Shown piece after piece: positions 10,007 through 19,376 of a stretch of DNA of 64,000 nucleotides. A model generated the notes under the pieces. The model ran no database searches, was not told where the DNA came from, and saw only the letters and a list, made by a program, of their open reading frames with translations. Origin of the DNA: Thiomargarita sp. (GTDB taxonomy: Bacteria > Pseudomonadota > Gammaproteobacteria > Beggiatoales > Beggiatoaceae); contig DYNP01000012.1 of the NCBI GenBank assembly GCA_020721005.1, positions 50,318-114,317 on the forward strand, given 5' to 3'. Each line of letters begins with the position of its first letter. Position 1 is the stretch's first letter. Made by a program: the position numbers and the translations under genes.

Positions 10007-10522
10007 ATGGCCAGACCAAAATATCATCATGACGATCTTCCCACCTCAACTTCATCCGAAGAATTTGAAGAAGTGTCCTCGTTAGAAGAACGACAAACCA
10101 ATTATGTTGTGTGCCCACATTGCAATTTCATGTTTCATGCAACCCATGTTGGTAATATACAATGTCCCCAATGTACGGAAGAATTCCAAATCAATGAATA
10201 TGGAGAAATTATCTCCATTTATGAGTATGAAGAAGCAGACACCATGATCCAAGAAACCGGCAAAGATGAATTTGAATATGAAGAAATCGGAGAATTAGAA
10301 CTGTCGCAAGAATTACTGGAAGACTTTGAATATGAAGAAGAAAATGATGATGATGATGGGGAAGAAGAATTTTTAGACGAAGAATGGGAAGAAGAAGCAG
10401 AAGACCTGGAAAGTTGGGAACTTGAGCCGGATGAATATGAAGTAGAAAATGATGAAGAAGAATTGGAATTTGAAGATGACCCAGATTATGAATCTCTTTT
10501 GGACGAAAAAAATTCCCCTTAA
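10007..10522 (+). CDS. Zinc-ribbon protein with highly acidic C-terminal tail
   Basis: The family is not recognised. The start is placed at the ATG at 10007 (171 residues) because the longer frame upstream is low-complexity and overlaps the preceding gene; an AGGA lies about 9 bases before it. After about 35 residues comes one zinc ribbon, CPHC, a 13-residue gap, then CPQC. From about residue 60 to the end the protein is dominated by Glu and Asp, including a DDDDGEEEF stretch, with aromatic residues every few positions and almost no basic residues. Such tails often bind basic proteins, nucleic-acid-mimic targets or divalent metals, but no function can be claimed. No signal peptide or membrane segment is present. 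Confidence 0.75.
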   Translation: MARPKYHHDDLPTSTSSEEFEEVSSLEERQTNYVVCPHCNFMFHATHVGNIQCPQCTEEFQINEYGEIISIYEYEEADTMIQETGKDEFEYEEIGELELSQELLEDFEYEEENDDDDGEEEFLDEEWEEEAEDLESWELEPDEYEVENDEEELEFEDDPDYESLLDEKNSP

Positions 10523-10583
10523 ACCCCATTTATTTTAAATCCCGTTCATTGGAAATCACAATTTCCAGTCCCATGTTCTCTTT

Positions 10584-11144
10584 ATGGCAACTCGCACCAT
10601 CAAAACGCTTGAGGGCAAACAATATCAGGGAGATTCCCGCAACTTCATTGAACAAGAAGAATATATCGAATACCGTGTTGCTTCTGGATCTTCTGTCAAA
10701 ATTCCCAATTCCACAATTGCCATTGACTCGCAAACTAAACACCTGACTGATTTTTTCCCCCTCACCTACCTAACTCCTTTTTTGGGACTCGGTGGCTTGA
10801 TCCTGCTGGGTGGACTCGTTTATTCCCTCAACTTTCCCCTCTCAGACCCCCTTCCTCCCCCCCTAGACACTTGGAAATTCATCACCCCTGCTGACCATCC
10901 TTGTCCTCAACTGCCTACCCTATTTGCCCAACCTTACATAGACCCTTTAACCAACTATATTCAAACCCACGCCTCCCAATTTCTGCTCAGCCATTGTGTC
11001 GCTCAAGTTGATCAGGAACGCCTTAAACGCTGCCAACATTTGAAACAACGTTATAAACCTTTCTCCACTATTCAACTCCGGAAACTGCAAAAACATTACA
11101 CTCACTCCTGCCCGGAACTGATCAAAGAATTAACCTCCCCCTGA
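10584..11144 (+). CDS. Single-pass membrane protein of unknown function
   Basis: Not recognised. The 186-residue product has a polar N-terminal part of about 58 residues, one strong membrane segment (about 60-82, LGGLILLGGLVYSLNF), then a proline-rich linker and a C-terminal domain of about 95 residues with four cysteines (in DHPCPQL, LSHCVAQ, KRCQHL and HSCPEL). Topology is probably N-in, C-out, so the cysteines could pair in the periplasm. There is no clear ribosome site at the ATG. Its 3' end overlaps the 3' end of convergent folK by 43 bases. Confidence 0.65.
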   Translation: MATRTIKTLEGKQYQGDSRNFIEQEEYIEYRVASGSSVKIPNSTIAIDSQTKHLTDFFPLTYLTPFLGLGGLILLGGLVYSLNFPLSDPLPPPLDTWKFITPADHPCPQLPTLFAQPYIDPLTNYIQTHASQFLLSHCVAQVDQERLKRCQHLKQRYKPFSTIQLRKLQKHYTHSCPELIKELTSP

Positions 11145-11665
11145 CCGTTATTGATTCTCAGATCATCGATCGTGGCAATCTCCACTTTATGCAACCATTG
11201 CGCAGATTGATCAAATTCTTCCCACAATTGGGCACAAGTTTTTCCCAATACCGGATGCACTAAATAAGGGGCAATTTCTGCCAAAGGTAATAAAACAAAG
11301 GCATATTTAACAATATCTTCCCGCGGCAATTTCAAAGACTCATCGACTATGGTCCCATACAACAACAAATCCAAATCCAAACTGCGGGCATCAAAACCCT
11401 TCCCCTGCCTTTTCCGTCCTCTGCTCACCTCTATAGCATGCAACTGACTGATCAAATGCTTCGGGGGGGCTGTGGTCACAAAACTCACCACCAGATTATA
11501 AAAATTCTCCCCTGCAAAACCCACCGCTGCACTTTCATAAACTGAAGAAATATGCAAATGCTCATCCATGCGTTGCAGTTCCCACAAGGCTGCAAGAATA
11601 TTTTCCACTGGCTCAATATTGCTGCCGAGACTGACATAAACTCGTTCCATATCAACTTCTTCCAT
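11102..11665 (-). CDS. folK: 2-amino-4-hydroxy-6-hydroxymethyldihydropteridine pyrophosphokinase
   Basis: Transfers pyrophosphate from ATP to 6-hydroxymethyl-7,8-dihydropterin, the folate step after FolB. Family signatures are VYVSLGSNIEP at the N-terminus, FYNLVVSF, and the conserved GRKRQGKGFDARSLDLDLL block with the metal-binding DLD. PREDIVKYAFVLLPLAEIAP follows. The start is taken as the ATG at 11663-11665 (187 residues): AGGAG lies 6-7 bases upstream and overlaps the folB stop, which implies translational coupling. A second in-frame ATG at 11650 lies in a 15-bp duplication and could also serve. The C-terminus is about 20 residues longer than usual. It forms an operon with folB. Confidence 0.93.
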   Translation of the reverse strand: MEEVDMERVYVSLGSNIEPVENILAALWELQRMDEHLHISSVYESAAVGFAGENFYNLVVSFVTTAPPKHLISQLHAIEVSRGRKRQGKGFDARSLDLDLLLYGTIVDESLKLPREDIVKYAFVLLPLAEIAPYLVHPVLGKTCAQLWEEFDQSAQWLHKVEIATIDDLRINNGQGEVNSLISSGQE

Positions 11666-11666
11666 A

Positions 11667-12023
11667 TCAACTCCTAACTCCGCGTTCAATGATCACACCC
11701 ACATCTTGAGCCCCGCGCAATGCACCCTTTTTGTTCAATCTTAAGCGCACCCAAGGTACGGTAAATTCGGTCAAAATAATTTCGGCAATTCTCTCAGCCA
11801 AGGTCTCAACCAATTGAAATTCACTGTGACTGACAAACTCGATTAAACGCTTAGTCACCGCTTTATAATCCAAAGTGTGTGCAATATTATCTTCTCTAGC
11901 CGCTCGCCTGATATCTGTGCCCATTTCCAAATCCAAGAGGACGATCTGTTTAACTTGGCGTTCCCAAGGAAATATACCGATGACAGTCTCTATTTTCAAA
12001 TCCCTAACGTAAATAATATCCAT
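11667..12023 (-). CDS. folB: Dihydroneopterin aldolase
   Basis: Converts 7,8-dihydroneopterin to 6-hydroxymethyl-7,8-dihydropterin in folate synthesis. Starting at the ATG at 12023 gives 118 residues, the usual size, with MDIIYVRDLKIETVIGIFPWER at the N-terminus, DYKAVTKRLIEFV, and LVETLAERIAE carrying the catalytic-region glutamates. A near-ideal ribosome site (AAGGAG) sits about 8 bases upstream. The frame stays open for 54 codons further, but that part is repeat-derived and not conserved. folK follows with 1 bp between the folB stop codon and the folK start codon. Confidence 0.94.
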   Translation of the reverse strand: MDIIYVRDLKIETVIGIFPWERQVKQIVLLDLEMGTDIRRAAREDNIAHTLDYKAVTKRLIEFVSHSEFQLVETLAERIAEIILTEFTVPWVRLRLNKKGALRGAQDVGVIIERGVRS

Positions 12024-12129
12024 GGCAAAAACTCCTTGTGATAACTGAGGTCTATTGATATTTTCACTATTGACGCTGAATTCTGTCGATGCTGAACTTG
12101 ACCCACTCAATTTTTTCGTTAAACTTTCT

Positions 12130-12154
12130 CGTTCCCACGCTCTTTGTGGGAACG
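12130..12154. repeat. Dispersed hairpin repeat upstream of folB
   Basis: CGTTCCCAC and GTGGGAACG are perfect 9-base arms around a 7-base loop, preceded by TTTCT. The same TTTCTCGTTCCCA lead-in followed by a stem occurs in the REP elements at 45.9, 52.9 and 53.4 kb, so this looks like a shorter relative of that family. Confidence 0.6.
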
Positions 12155-12192
12155 AATTCTGGCAGCAAGGGTATCGATACATCAATGCTCTT

Positions 12193-13680
12193 TTACTTCA
12201 CCAACAATCCTTGTCGACTCATCTCCAACAACACTTGTTCCAACAAAAATTCATCATTGAATGCCTTGTCTTTGGGAGTGGCTTGCATTTTTTTTAATAC
12301 CTGTTTTAGTAATTTAACCAATTGTTTAAACTCATTTTTTCCATTTAAATGAGGCAACATAGCCACACATATCGGATCCAATTGAATGAATTCACAACGC
12401 AAATTGATCAGCGGGTATTGTTGATTTAAAACCTGCCAACGAGCCAAGGGACTGGCCAGGGGACAAGAGTTGATTTTAACAGTTAAAGCACTGGGATATA
12501 AATTCCATTCCAGCATTTCTTGATAATGTAACTCCAACAATTTTTCCACCAATTTTTCCTTAGAAATCGATAATTGGGTGAGCAACTGTTCAAAGGCAAT
12601 TCGTTGGGGATAAATTGGCGCCAACTGCTTTAAAATCTGTTGAGTCAATTCATCTTTGATTTCAACAGTATTTTCCAACTTAGTCCACAGTGCCTGAGTT
12701 GAATTATCAGCCGGTTGCCAATCAGTTCCCAAATACCCTAAGGGAATTACTTGCTTTTTTACTGTTTCTGTGTAGTCAGGGACCCTCTTGGACAATAAAC
12801 TTCTGCGCAGGGTTCGATTGTAGAAAAAGTCCAAATATTGCTCTTGTTTTAAAAAATCCCCCTGAAACAGCTCTTCCAGAACTTCTTGCACTGAAGTGGG
12901 AAATTGTTGTAGACAATAATGACGAAATTCAATGTCTGTAACATAGTGCAAACCCTGTTGTTTAAGCCGCTCTACAAATTGGTAAAAATAAACAGGATGA
13001 TTATCTTCTTCCAAAAAATCATGGTAGAAATAACCTTCTGGAACAGTTTGTAGTTGTTGCCATTTTTCCACAATCAGTTGATCAAAAGCACTTTTTCCTT
13101 CCGTTCTCAATTGCGCTAAAAAGCGCAAAATTCCCTTGGCCTGACCTAAGACCACTTCTGCGGATAAATTGGTTGGCAATTGTTGTACATGATAAATCAT
13201 CATATCTCGCACCACTGTTTCCAAATGCCAGCCGGGATACACATTATAACTTAAGTAGGCGATGCCGTGCTCTGTCAAATAGCCTTGACATAGATCCAAT
13301 AAACTTTCTTGTAACGAGGGGGTTATCCAAGAATATAAACCGTGAGCAATGATATAATCGAACAATCCAATTGTGGGAGTTATTTTTGTAAAATCAAGCA
13401 CTGATAACTTGATATTTTTAAGTCCCAAATGTTCAATCAGGTGTTGGCCACGACGGATTTGTTTTTCAGAGGCATCGATGCCTAAAAATTGCACCTTAGG
13501 CAAGGTTTGCGCCATGGCAATTAAATTGGTCCCATCTGCACAGCCCAGTTCCAACACTTGACAACCTGTGGACAATGGGGGAGGTTGGAGACCAAACAAG
13601 GCTGCTAAACTGGCCAATTGACTGGGGTGAGTGTCGGCATAAACTAGGGAAGGGTAAGGAAGTTGATCATACTGGTTCAT
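12193..13680 (-). CDS. Class I SAM-dependent methyltransferase with methyltransferase regulatory domain
   Basis: The 495-residue protein has an N-terminal Rossmann methyltransferase domain. Motif I is VLELGCADGTNL (about 42-53), followed by FLGIDASEKQI and FDYIIAHGLYSWI. The sequence then matches the layout of the 'methyltransferase regulatory domain' family (LSYNVYPGWHLETVVRDMMIYH, HDFLEEDNHPVYFYQFVE) and ends in a winged-helix-like C-terminal region. The substrate is unknown; relatives are often near polysaccharide or lipoprotein genes, which are not seen here. It lies upstream of folB on the same strand, but a 170-bp gap with a repeat separates them. The gap to divergent ygiQ (13681-13873) holds no further gene. 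Confidence 0.85.
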   Translation of the reverse strand: MNQYDQLPYPSLVYADTHPSQLASLAALFGLQPPPLSTGCQVLELGCADGTNLIAMAQTLPKVQFLGIDASEKQIRRGQHLIEHLGLKNIKLSVLDFTKITPTIGLFDYIIAHGLYSWITPSLQESLLDLCQGYLTEHGIAYLSYNVYPGWHLETVVRDMMIYHVQQLPTNLSAEVVLGQAKGILRFLAQLRTEGKSAFDQLIVEKWQQLQTVPEGYFYHDFLEEDNHPVYFYQFVERLKQQGLHYVTDIEFRHYCLQQFPTSVQEVLEELFQGDFLKQEQYLDFFYNRTLRRSLLSKRVPDYTETVKKQVIPLGYLGTDWQPADNSTQALWTKLENTVEIKDELTQQILKQLAPIYPQRIAFEQLLTQLSISKEKLVEKLLELHYQEMLEWNLYPSALTVKINSCPLASPLARWQVLNQQYPLINLRCEFIQLDPICVAMLPHLNGKNEFKQLVKLLKQVLKKMQATPKDKAFNDEFLLEQVLLEMSRQGLLVK

Positions 13681-13873
13681 AAACTTGAGTTAGGTGCGGT
13701 GAGTTTAGGAATAGGGGTCATCGGGACAATAAACAACTTGTTTAAAACAGGAGAATATGTTATTATGCCGGATTGACAGCGGTTGGCTGCTGAGGTTTGT
13801 CCAACCAAACTCCGATATTAAAGTAATTGGGTCGGAGAAAAGGTTAGTATAGCATTTTTTGGTGAATATACCA

Positions 13874-15895
13874 ATGATCCCACGCAATTCCAAAAGGTTT
13901 AAACACTTGCTCATGAGCCCCCATTATCTTATTCGTCCCAATGAAGTTCCTCCCAATATTTTTTCTTATCGACGTTATTGGGCACATCGTTTTGGGACTG
14001 CAGCAGTTTTGCCCATGTCCAGAGCGGAAATGACTGCTTTGGGTTGGGACAGTTGTGATATTATTCTGGTCACTGGGGATGCTTATGTCGATCATCCCAG
14101 TTTTGGTATGGCCTTGATTGGGCGTTTGTTGGAAGCCCAAGGGTTTCGAGTGGGAATTATTGCGCAACCTGATTGGCACAGTGTCCAATCGTTTCAGCAC
14201 CTGGGGCGGCCCAATTTATTCTTTGGCGTCACCGCTGGGAATATGGATTCCATGGTCAATCATTACACTGCGGATAAAAAAATTCGCCACAACGATGCTT
14301 ATACTCCTGGTGGCGAAGCTGGGAAACGTCCGGACCGGGCAGTATTGGTCTATTCCCAACGTTGTCGAGAAGCTTATAAGGACGTGCCCATTGTGTTAGG
14401 GGGTATTGAAGCCAGTTTACGGCGTATTTCTCACTATGATTACTGGTCAGATAAGGTGCGGCGTAGCTTGATTTTAGATGCCAAAGCGGATTTGTTGATC
14501 TATGGGAATGCTGAACGGGCAGTGGTGGCCTTAGCTCATCGCCTGGCTAGGGGGGAAACGATTGAACAGATCCATGATTTGCGGGGCACTGCTTTTGTTT
14601 GTCAAGTTCCCTTGCCCGATCATGTCGTGTTGGATGCCACTCATTGGCAACATCGCATCTTGAGAACTCGGGATTTGGCAGTGCTCAAATTACCCTCTTT
14701 TGAACAAGTCAGTCAAGATCCAGTGTTGTATGCCCATGCTTCACGGTGGCTGCATTTGGAATCCAATCCTTATAATGCCCGGGCTTTGTTGCAAGTCCAT
14801 GGTCAACAAGCAGTGTGGGTAACGCCGCCGCCATTCCCTTTGAGCACTGAAGAAATGGACGGTGTATATGAATTGCCTTATTCTCGGCGTCCTCATCCCA
14901 GTTATGCTCCGCGAATTATTCCCGCTCATGACATGATCAAGCATTCCATCACCATTGTACGCGGCTGCTTTGGTGGCTGCACATTTTGTTCATTGACTGA
15001 ACATGAGGGGCGCATTATTCAAAATCGTTCCCCCAATTCTGTGTTACAGGAAATGGCCGTGATTCGAGACAACGGTCCCGATTTTACCGGCGTGATTTCT
15101 GACCTCGGGGGACCGACTGCCAATATGTATCAACTGCGTTGTGTATCGCCCACGATTCAGGCTGCTTGCCGGCGTCTTTCTTGTTTACATCCAATGATTT
15201 GTCACCGTTTGATCACTGATCATCGACCCTTGTTGCAGTTGTATCGACAAGCCCGAGCAGTGCCGGGAGTCAAGAAAGTTTTGATTGCCTCGGGACTGCG
15301 TTATGACTTGGCGGTGCGTTATCCAGACTATATTAGGGAACTGGTTTCTGAACATGTGGGAGGATATTTGAAAGTGGCCCCAGAGCATTGTGAAGAAACG
15401 GTGTTGGCTACGATGATGAAGCCGGGAATTGCAGTGTATGAACAATTTGAGACCTTATTTTATCGATTTGCTCAACAAGCTAAGAAGGAGTATTATTTGA
15501 TTCCCTATTTTATTGCGGCCCATCCTGGGACCACTGATGATGATATGTTGAAACTGGCGTTGTGGTTAAAGCAACATCATTTCCGATTGGAACAAGTGCA
15601 GACCTTTTTGCCCTCGCCGTTGGCCTTGGCCACCACCATGTATCATACCGGCAAAAATCCATTACATCCGGTTTCTAGGGATAGCGAGACTGTAGCTGTG
15701 GCTAAGGGGGCGCGGGTGCGGCGATTGCATAAAGCATTTTTGCGCTATCATGATCCGGAGAATTGGCCACTGTTGCGAGAAGCGTTGCGGAGAATGGGGC
15801 GTCCCGATTTGATTGGGAATCGGAAGCATCAGTTAGTGCCGAGTTTTCAGCCTTCGTCAGTTAAAATTAATCAAGTGGGGAATCGTCAACGATGA
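13874..15895 (+). CDS. ygiQ: YgiQ family radical SAM protein
   Basis: Radical SAM protein of the UPF0313/YgiQ family; the reaction is unknown. It has the long N-terminal domain typical of the family ([83 protein letters not shown]), then the cluster-binding motif C-x3-C-x2-C in [12 protein letters not shown] and conserved KVAPEHCE. The start is uncertain: the ATG at 13874 has a GGTGA site about 8 bases upstream, while the ATG at 13913 matches family N-termini better. The last 4 bases overlap rlmB (ATGA), so the two genes are translationally coupled. Confidence 0.92.
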   Translation: MIPRNSKRFKHLLMSPHYLIRPNEVPPNIFSYRRYWAHRFGTAAVLPMSRAEMTALGWDSCDIILVTGDAYVDHPSFGMALIGRLLEAQGFRVGIIAQPDWHSVQSFQHLGRPNLFFGVTAGNMDSMVNHYTADKKIRHNDAYTPGGEAGKRPDRAVLVYSQRCREAYKDVPIVLGGIEASLRRISHYDYWSDKVRRSLILDAKADLLIYGNAERAVVALAHRLARGETIEQIHDLRGTAFVCQVPLPDHVVLDATHWQHRILRTRDLAVLKLPSFEQVSQDPVLYAHASRWLHLESNPYNARALLQVHGQQAVWVTPPPFPLSTEEMDGVYELPYSRRPHPSYAPRIIPAHDMIKHSITIVRGCFGGCTFCSLTEHEGRIIQNRSPNSVLQEMAVIRDNGPDFTGVISDLGGPTANMYQLRCVSPTIQAACRRLSCLHPMICHRLITDHRPLLQLYRQARAVPGVKKVLIASGLRYDLAVRYPDYIRELVSEHVGGYLKVAPEHCEETVLATMMKPGIAVYEQFETLFYRFAQQAKKEYYLIPYFIAAHPGTTDDDMLKLALWLKQHHFRLEQVQTFLPSPLALATTMYHTGKNPLHPVSRDSETVAVAKGARVRRLHKAFLRYHDPENWPLLREALRRMGRPDLIGNRKHQLVPSFQPSSVKINQVGNRQR

Positions 15896-16668
15896 GTCAA
15901 TCGGTATTGGTGTTTGGACATCATGCAGTTCGGCAACGGCTAGAAACTGATCCTCAATCGGTGTTGGAAATATGGGTGCAAATCGGTCAGGAAGAAGGGA
16001 AATGGCAGGCGGTGGTGGCGTTGGCCGAGCAGCAGGGTTGGGCCGTGCATTGGGTGGAGCGTAAGACCTTGGATAAATTAAGCGGTGGGGGGCATCATCA
16101 AGGAGGAATAGTGCGTTGTCGAGAGCGAGAGGGAACGATGAATTTGGAGCAGATATTTGCTCAGTTGAGCAGTCAGGCTTTGTTACTTGTGTTGGATGGA
16201 GTGCAGGATCCGCATAATTTGGGAGCCTGTTTGCGTACGGCTGATGCCATGGGAGTGCAGGCGGTGATTATACCTAAGGATCGGGCTTGTACAGTGTCGC
16301 CCACGGTGCGGAAGGTGGCCAGTGGGGCGGCAGAGACGGTACCAGTGATTGCGGTGACGAATTTAGTACGGAGTTTGGAATGGTTGCAGCGTCAGGGAGT
16401 GTGGGTGGTGGGAGCTGATCAGGAGAGTGAGCGGGCGGTATCTGCCACGTCTTTGCTGGGTCCGATTGCGTTGGTATTGGGGGCAGAAGGGAGTGGATTG
16501 CGGCGGTTGACGCGGGAACAATGCGATGAGCGGGTGAGTTTGCGGATGTTGGGGAGGATTGAGAGTTTGAATGTGTCAGTAGCGGCGGGGATTTTGTTGT
16601 ATGAGATCGTTCAGCAAAGGATGGGCCGGGGGGTATTTGGGGGGACAGTTCTCCATTCTCCTTTATGA
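15892..16668 (+). CDS. rlmB: 23S rRNA (guanosine-2'-O-)-methyltransferase RlmB
   Basis: SpoU-family enzyme that methylates the 2'-O of G2251 in 23S rRNA. The 258 residues comprise an N-terminal substrate-binding domain ([11 protein letters not shown]) and a C-terminal trefoil-knot methyltransferase domain with all three SpoU motifs: [33 protein letters not shown] and [15 protein letters not shown]. coli RlmB is about 243 residues; the extra residues here are at the C-terminus. TrmH paralogs share the motifs, but the N-terminal domain favours RlmB. It overlaps ygiQ by 4 bases. Confidence 0.93.
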   Translation: MSQSVLVFGHHAVRQRLETDPQSVLEIWVQIGQEEGKWQAVVALAEQQGWAVHWVERKTLDKLSGGGHHQGGIVRCREREGTMNLEQIFAQLSSQALLLVLDGVQDPHNLGACLRTADAMGVQAVIIPKDRACTVSPTVRKVASGAAETVPVIAVTNLVRSLEWLQRQGVWVVGADQESERAVSATSLLGPIALVLGAEGSGLRRLTREQCDERVSLRMLGRIESLNVSVAAGILLYEIVQQRMGRGVFGGTVLHSPL

Positions 16669-16695
16669 AGAAGGGAACAGGACTCAATGTTGTAA

Positions 16696-16744
16696 GTAGA
16701 GACGCGATTAATCGCGTCTCTACCAGGGTCAATCGCGTCTCTAC
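16696..16744. repeat. Perfect 28-bp palindrome plus half-site
   Basis: Bases 16696-16723 form a perfect palindrome with 14-base arms (GTAGAGACGCGATT and its complement). Seven bases later a 14-base half-copy (AATCGCGTCTCTAC, 16731-16744) follows. The same palindrome followed by a longer half-site array is at 18560-18673. It lies just after rlmB and could fold as an RNA hairpin at the transcript end, but it has no T-tract. Confidence 0.85.
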
Positions 16745-16831
16745 CAGAGGCAAAGCAGGATTATGTTCTCTTGATATCCGGTTGAGGGGTGTGGAGTTGT
16801 GAATGATCCGTCTGTAAAAGTTGTCCTATGT

Positions 16832-18463
16832 CTACGGGTGAGCACCACTTCCTAAAGAAGGATAATAGGCGAAGCCAATAAATACCCAGGCAATGGAGAT
16901 TAGGGAAAATACTACTAACAGGGTCAGTGTATAAGCGGTTCGGGACTGTTTGTCTTGTTGATGTTTTAGGGGTTGCAGTCCCCAGTAGACAAAAAATCCG
17001 GCAAATAGAGCCCAGACCAAGGTGCTGACGCTGGTGAATTCCTGTTGAAACCAACCGTACCCAATGTAGTGGGCCAACGCTCCGGCATAGTATGACGCAA
17101 AAAATACTTCCAACCATTCAATTTTGCGCTGCATGGTCACCAATTGTTGCAAGTGTGCTCCATTTTGCTGGGTTGATTGTCGTTGATCAGCCGCAAACCG
17201 CCATTGATCGACGTCATGAAGGGCTTGCCGCACCACTGTAAATGATTCTTCTACTCGCGAACCAGTTCTTGCGAGCGTGTAATATTGGTTGATGACTTCT
17301 CGACTGCTGATCTCAGTGAAGTAACCATGGAGCATAAAATTCAACATATGCTCGTGTAAATTGCCGACATTTTCATTTTGTTGCCAGCCTTGTTGAGTTT
17401 GTTGCAAAATCTGCTGAAAGGTTAAACGTTGACTCAGTGCCAATAGGTAGGGCAAAAAGTATTTGTTGGCCACAATCGGTAGGCGCTGACTGTTAAACGC
17501 GATTTCCTGTCCTTGGTCAGCAATAAAATGCACCGCCCCCAAACTGCCAACAGCTGCCCAGTGTCGATTGTTAAGCACTTGATTTTGGATTTGTAAACTG
17601 CCGGCATGATTGGGCTCTTCCACATGACCCAAACCCACCAGCAGCGGCAACATCTTTTCCTGCATTTGGGAGTCTCCCAATTCAATTTCATCAAACTGCA
17701 ACACAGTGTACACTAAGAATTGTTCTTGCAATGCACTTTGCCGTTGCCAATGTCCAGAATTTGAGAAGGGTGACAGGACAAAATCCCTCAATTCTAACAT
17801 TGTGAAACGTCCTCCCCGTTTGCCAAGTCGTTCTTCAATAGGGGCTTCCAAATCTGGTGCAGGAGGAGCACTGGGATAAGAGCTGAGGGGAAGATATAGT
17901 TGAGGACGTTTATTCTCCAGAAATTGGGACAAACGATAGTTAAAGCGCTTGCATTCTGCAATAGCCTGGTTATCCAGATTCAACAGACCACTACTGATCT
18001 TAGATTGAGTGTCAATCGGCAATATCAGGGCAATCGATAACACTCCTATTCCTTGCGGCAACAGAAACAATTCAATGCCGATCTGACTGTCGATATTTAC
18101 CCAAAATGATTCTTTGGCTATTCCTTCTTTGGTCTTGCCAAACTCTACTTGTAAACCATGCCCAAACCATTGGCTGATCAAAGTTGGATTAACTCTACAA
18201 TGTTGCAATTCGTTATTTCCAAAAATAAAACGTTGGGTGGGCGCCAGCATTTCTTGATGATAGAGTTCTTTTACTTTTTCAACTTGCCACACAGTTCTAT
18301 CCTGAAAAAGCAGACATTGTAAATCCTGCATTGCCTGGTTTCGACGATCCTGATCGGTGGCAGGAAACTTTGACCCCGGTTGCTGAGCGGTCCAAATTGC
18401 TGGGGCTTGGGGGGACAAAAAGAAAGGGTATAAAAACCTTGTCGTTAGAAATCGAAGTTGCAT
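16832..18463 (-). CDS. Large protein with two C-terminal membrane helices, unknown function
   Basis: Not recognised. The start is set at the ATG at 18463 (543 residues), which has AAGGAG 7 bases upstream; the frame is open 15 codons further. A soluble part of about 470 residues has mixed alpha/beta character, with the segments VYTVLQFDEIEL and VNQYYTLARTGSRVEESFTVVRQALHDVDQWRFAADQR split by ordinary sequence. A helical stretch (QLVTMQRKIEWLEVFFASYYAG) leads into two membrane helices near the C-terminus (ALFAGFFVYWGL and LLVVFSLISIAWVFIGFAYY). A long cytoplasmic domain, a helix and two C-terminal helices recall CorA-type proteins. No GMN motif is present, so a Mg channel is not claimed. It is the last gene of the minus-strand run from trxA, separated from it by repeats. 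Confidence 0.7.
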   Translation of the reverse strand: MQLRFLTTRFLYPFFLSPQAPAIWTAQQPGSKFPATDQDRRNQAMQDLQCLLFQDRTVWQVEKVKELYHQEMLAPTQRFIFGNNELQHCRVNPTLISQWFGHGLQVEFGKTKEGIAKESFWVNIDSQIGIELFLLPQGIGVLSIALILPIDTQSKISSGLLNLDNQAIAECKRFNYRLSQFLENKRPQLYLPLSSYPSAPPAPDLEAPIEERLGKRGGRFTMLELRDFVLSPFSNSGHWQRQSALQEQFLVYTVLQFDEIELGDSQMQEKMLPLLVGLGHVEEPNHAGSLQIQNQVLNNRHWAAVGSLGAVHFIADQGQEIAFNSQRLPIVANKYFLPYLLALSQRLTFQQILQQTQQGWQQNENVGNLHEHMLNFMLHGYFTEISSREVINQYYTLARTGSRVEESFTVVRQALHDVDQWRFAADQRQSTQQNGAHLQQLVTMQRKIEWLEVFFASYYAGALAHYIGYGWFQQEFTSVSTLVWALFAGFFVYWGLQPLKHQQDKQSRTAYTLTLLVVFSLISIAWVFIGFAYYPSLGSGAHP

Positions 18464-18504
18464 GTCATACTCCTTAAAATAAGAAATCAGTGGGGGCAAA
18501 AAAA

Positions 18505-18673
18505 CCATTGCCTTTGCAATTTGTGTATGTGGGGGGATGCCTACGGCTGTCCGGATGAAGTAGAGACGCGATTAATCGCGTCTCTACCAGAATTAATCGC
18601 GTCTCTACCAGGGTTAATCGCGTCTCTACCAAGGTTAATCGCGTCTCTACCAAGGTTAATCGTGTCTCTACCG
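18505..18673. repeat. MITE core fragment next to palindrome and 22-bp tandem half-site array
   Basis: Bases about 18505-18556 are a partial copy of the MITE core (TTTGCAATTTGTGTATGTGG, then ATGCCTACGGCTG). It is directly followed by the 28-bp palindrome (18560-18587) seen at 16696. Five half-site units follow, each AATCGCGTCTCTACC (last unit AATCGTGTC) with a linker (AGGGTT or AAGGTT), period about 21-22 bp, to 18673. There is no coding content and no CRISPR-like unique spacer. Confidence 0.8.
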
Positions 18674-18709
18674 GCTCCGGTCCAGCAAGGTTTGCTATAA
18701 GTATCCTCC

Positions 18710-19375
18710 CTACAAATCCTGTTCAATCACTTCAAGACGCCTCCACACATGGGGCAGTTCATATCCCTCATTGACAAGTTCCCTCAACAAGGTCCGTGCT
18801 TCTTGGCAGATGATTTTCTGTTGTTGGGGTTGTAATAAGGTCAGGGCTGCACGCAATGCAGGTTCTTTCTCAGACAATAGGGTAGGAATCAGGTGTTGTT
18901 CTTGGAGGATAGGGGAGTTCGGATGCAATAAGTCAGCGACGAGTGAGTGCTCCAAATGTTGCCGCTGCACTCCTTGAATAAACTCTTGTTTGTTCAACTG
19001 TTCTATCAGGTAAGTATCGCTAATGGCACTCTTTCTGATAGTTTCTAAAATAATCTGGTTCAGATGCAATAATCCTTCTTTTTCAATCGGATGTTGCCCA
19101 CCCAACCCGGCACACCGTATATAAAGAATCCGAATGCGTTCTTGAATCTGTAGGGCAATACTTATTTTTTCTTGATTACCTAAATCGGTAACTTCCTGCA
19201 AAAGTTGATTAAAGTCGGCTTCAAAGGCGCGTTCTTCTTCCCTATCAAGACTACGGGCAACCTGAATCGCATCTTGAGTCAAGGGTATAGCACAAAATAG
19301 AAAGAGGGGATTTTTGTACTGGCGTTGTAAATGGCGTTCCCAGCATCCGGGGTAAACACTGAATTGTAGGTTCAT
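18710..19375 (-). CDS. Helical protein of unknown function downstream of glycosyltransferase
   Basis: Not recognised. The start is placed at the ATG at 19375, one base after the stop of the glycosyltransferase gene, so translation is probably coupled; this gives 221 residues (the frame allows 12 more). It begins NLQFSVYPGCWERHLQRQY and is otherwise strongly helical and rich in Glu, Gln and Leu (QLLQEVTDLGNQEKISIAL, LQEQHLIPTLLSEKEPALR). There is no signal peptide or membrane segment. Co-transcription suggests a role linked to the glycosyltransferase, but this is inference. Confidence 0.65.
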   Translation of the reverse strand: MNLQFSVYPGCWERHLQRQYKNPLFLFCAIPLTQDAIQVARSLDREEERAFEADFNQLLQEVTDLGNQEKISIALQIQERIRILYIRCAGLGGQHPIEKEGLLHLNQIILETIRKSAISDTYLIEQLNKQEFIQGVQRQHLEHSLVADLLHPNSPILQEQHLIPTLLSEKEPALRAALTLLQPQQQKIICQEARTLLRELVNEGYELPHVWRRLEVIEQDL

Positions 19376-19376
19376 A

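Noticed and set aside
18560..18673. Possible CRISPR array
   Set aside because: Units are 21-22 bp with almost no unique spacer between them and no cas genes are near.
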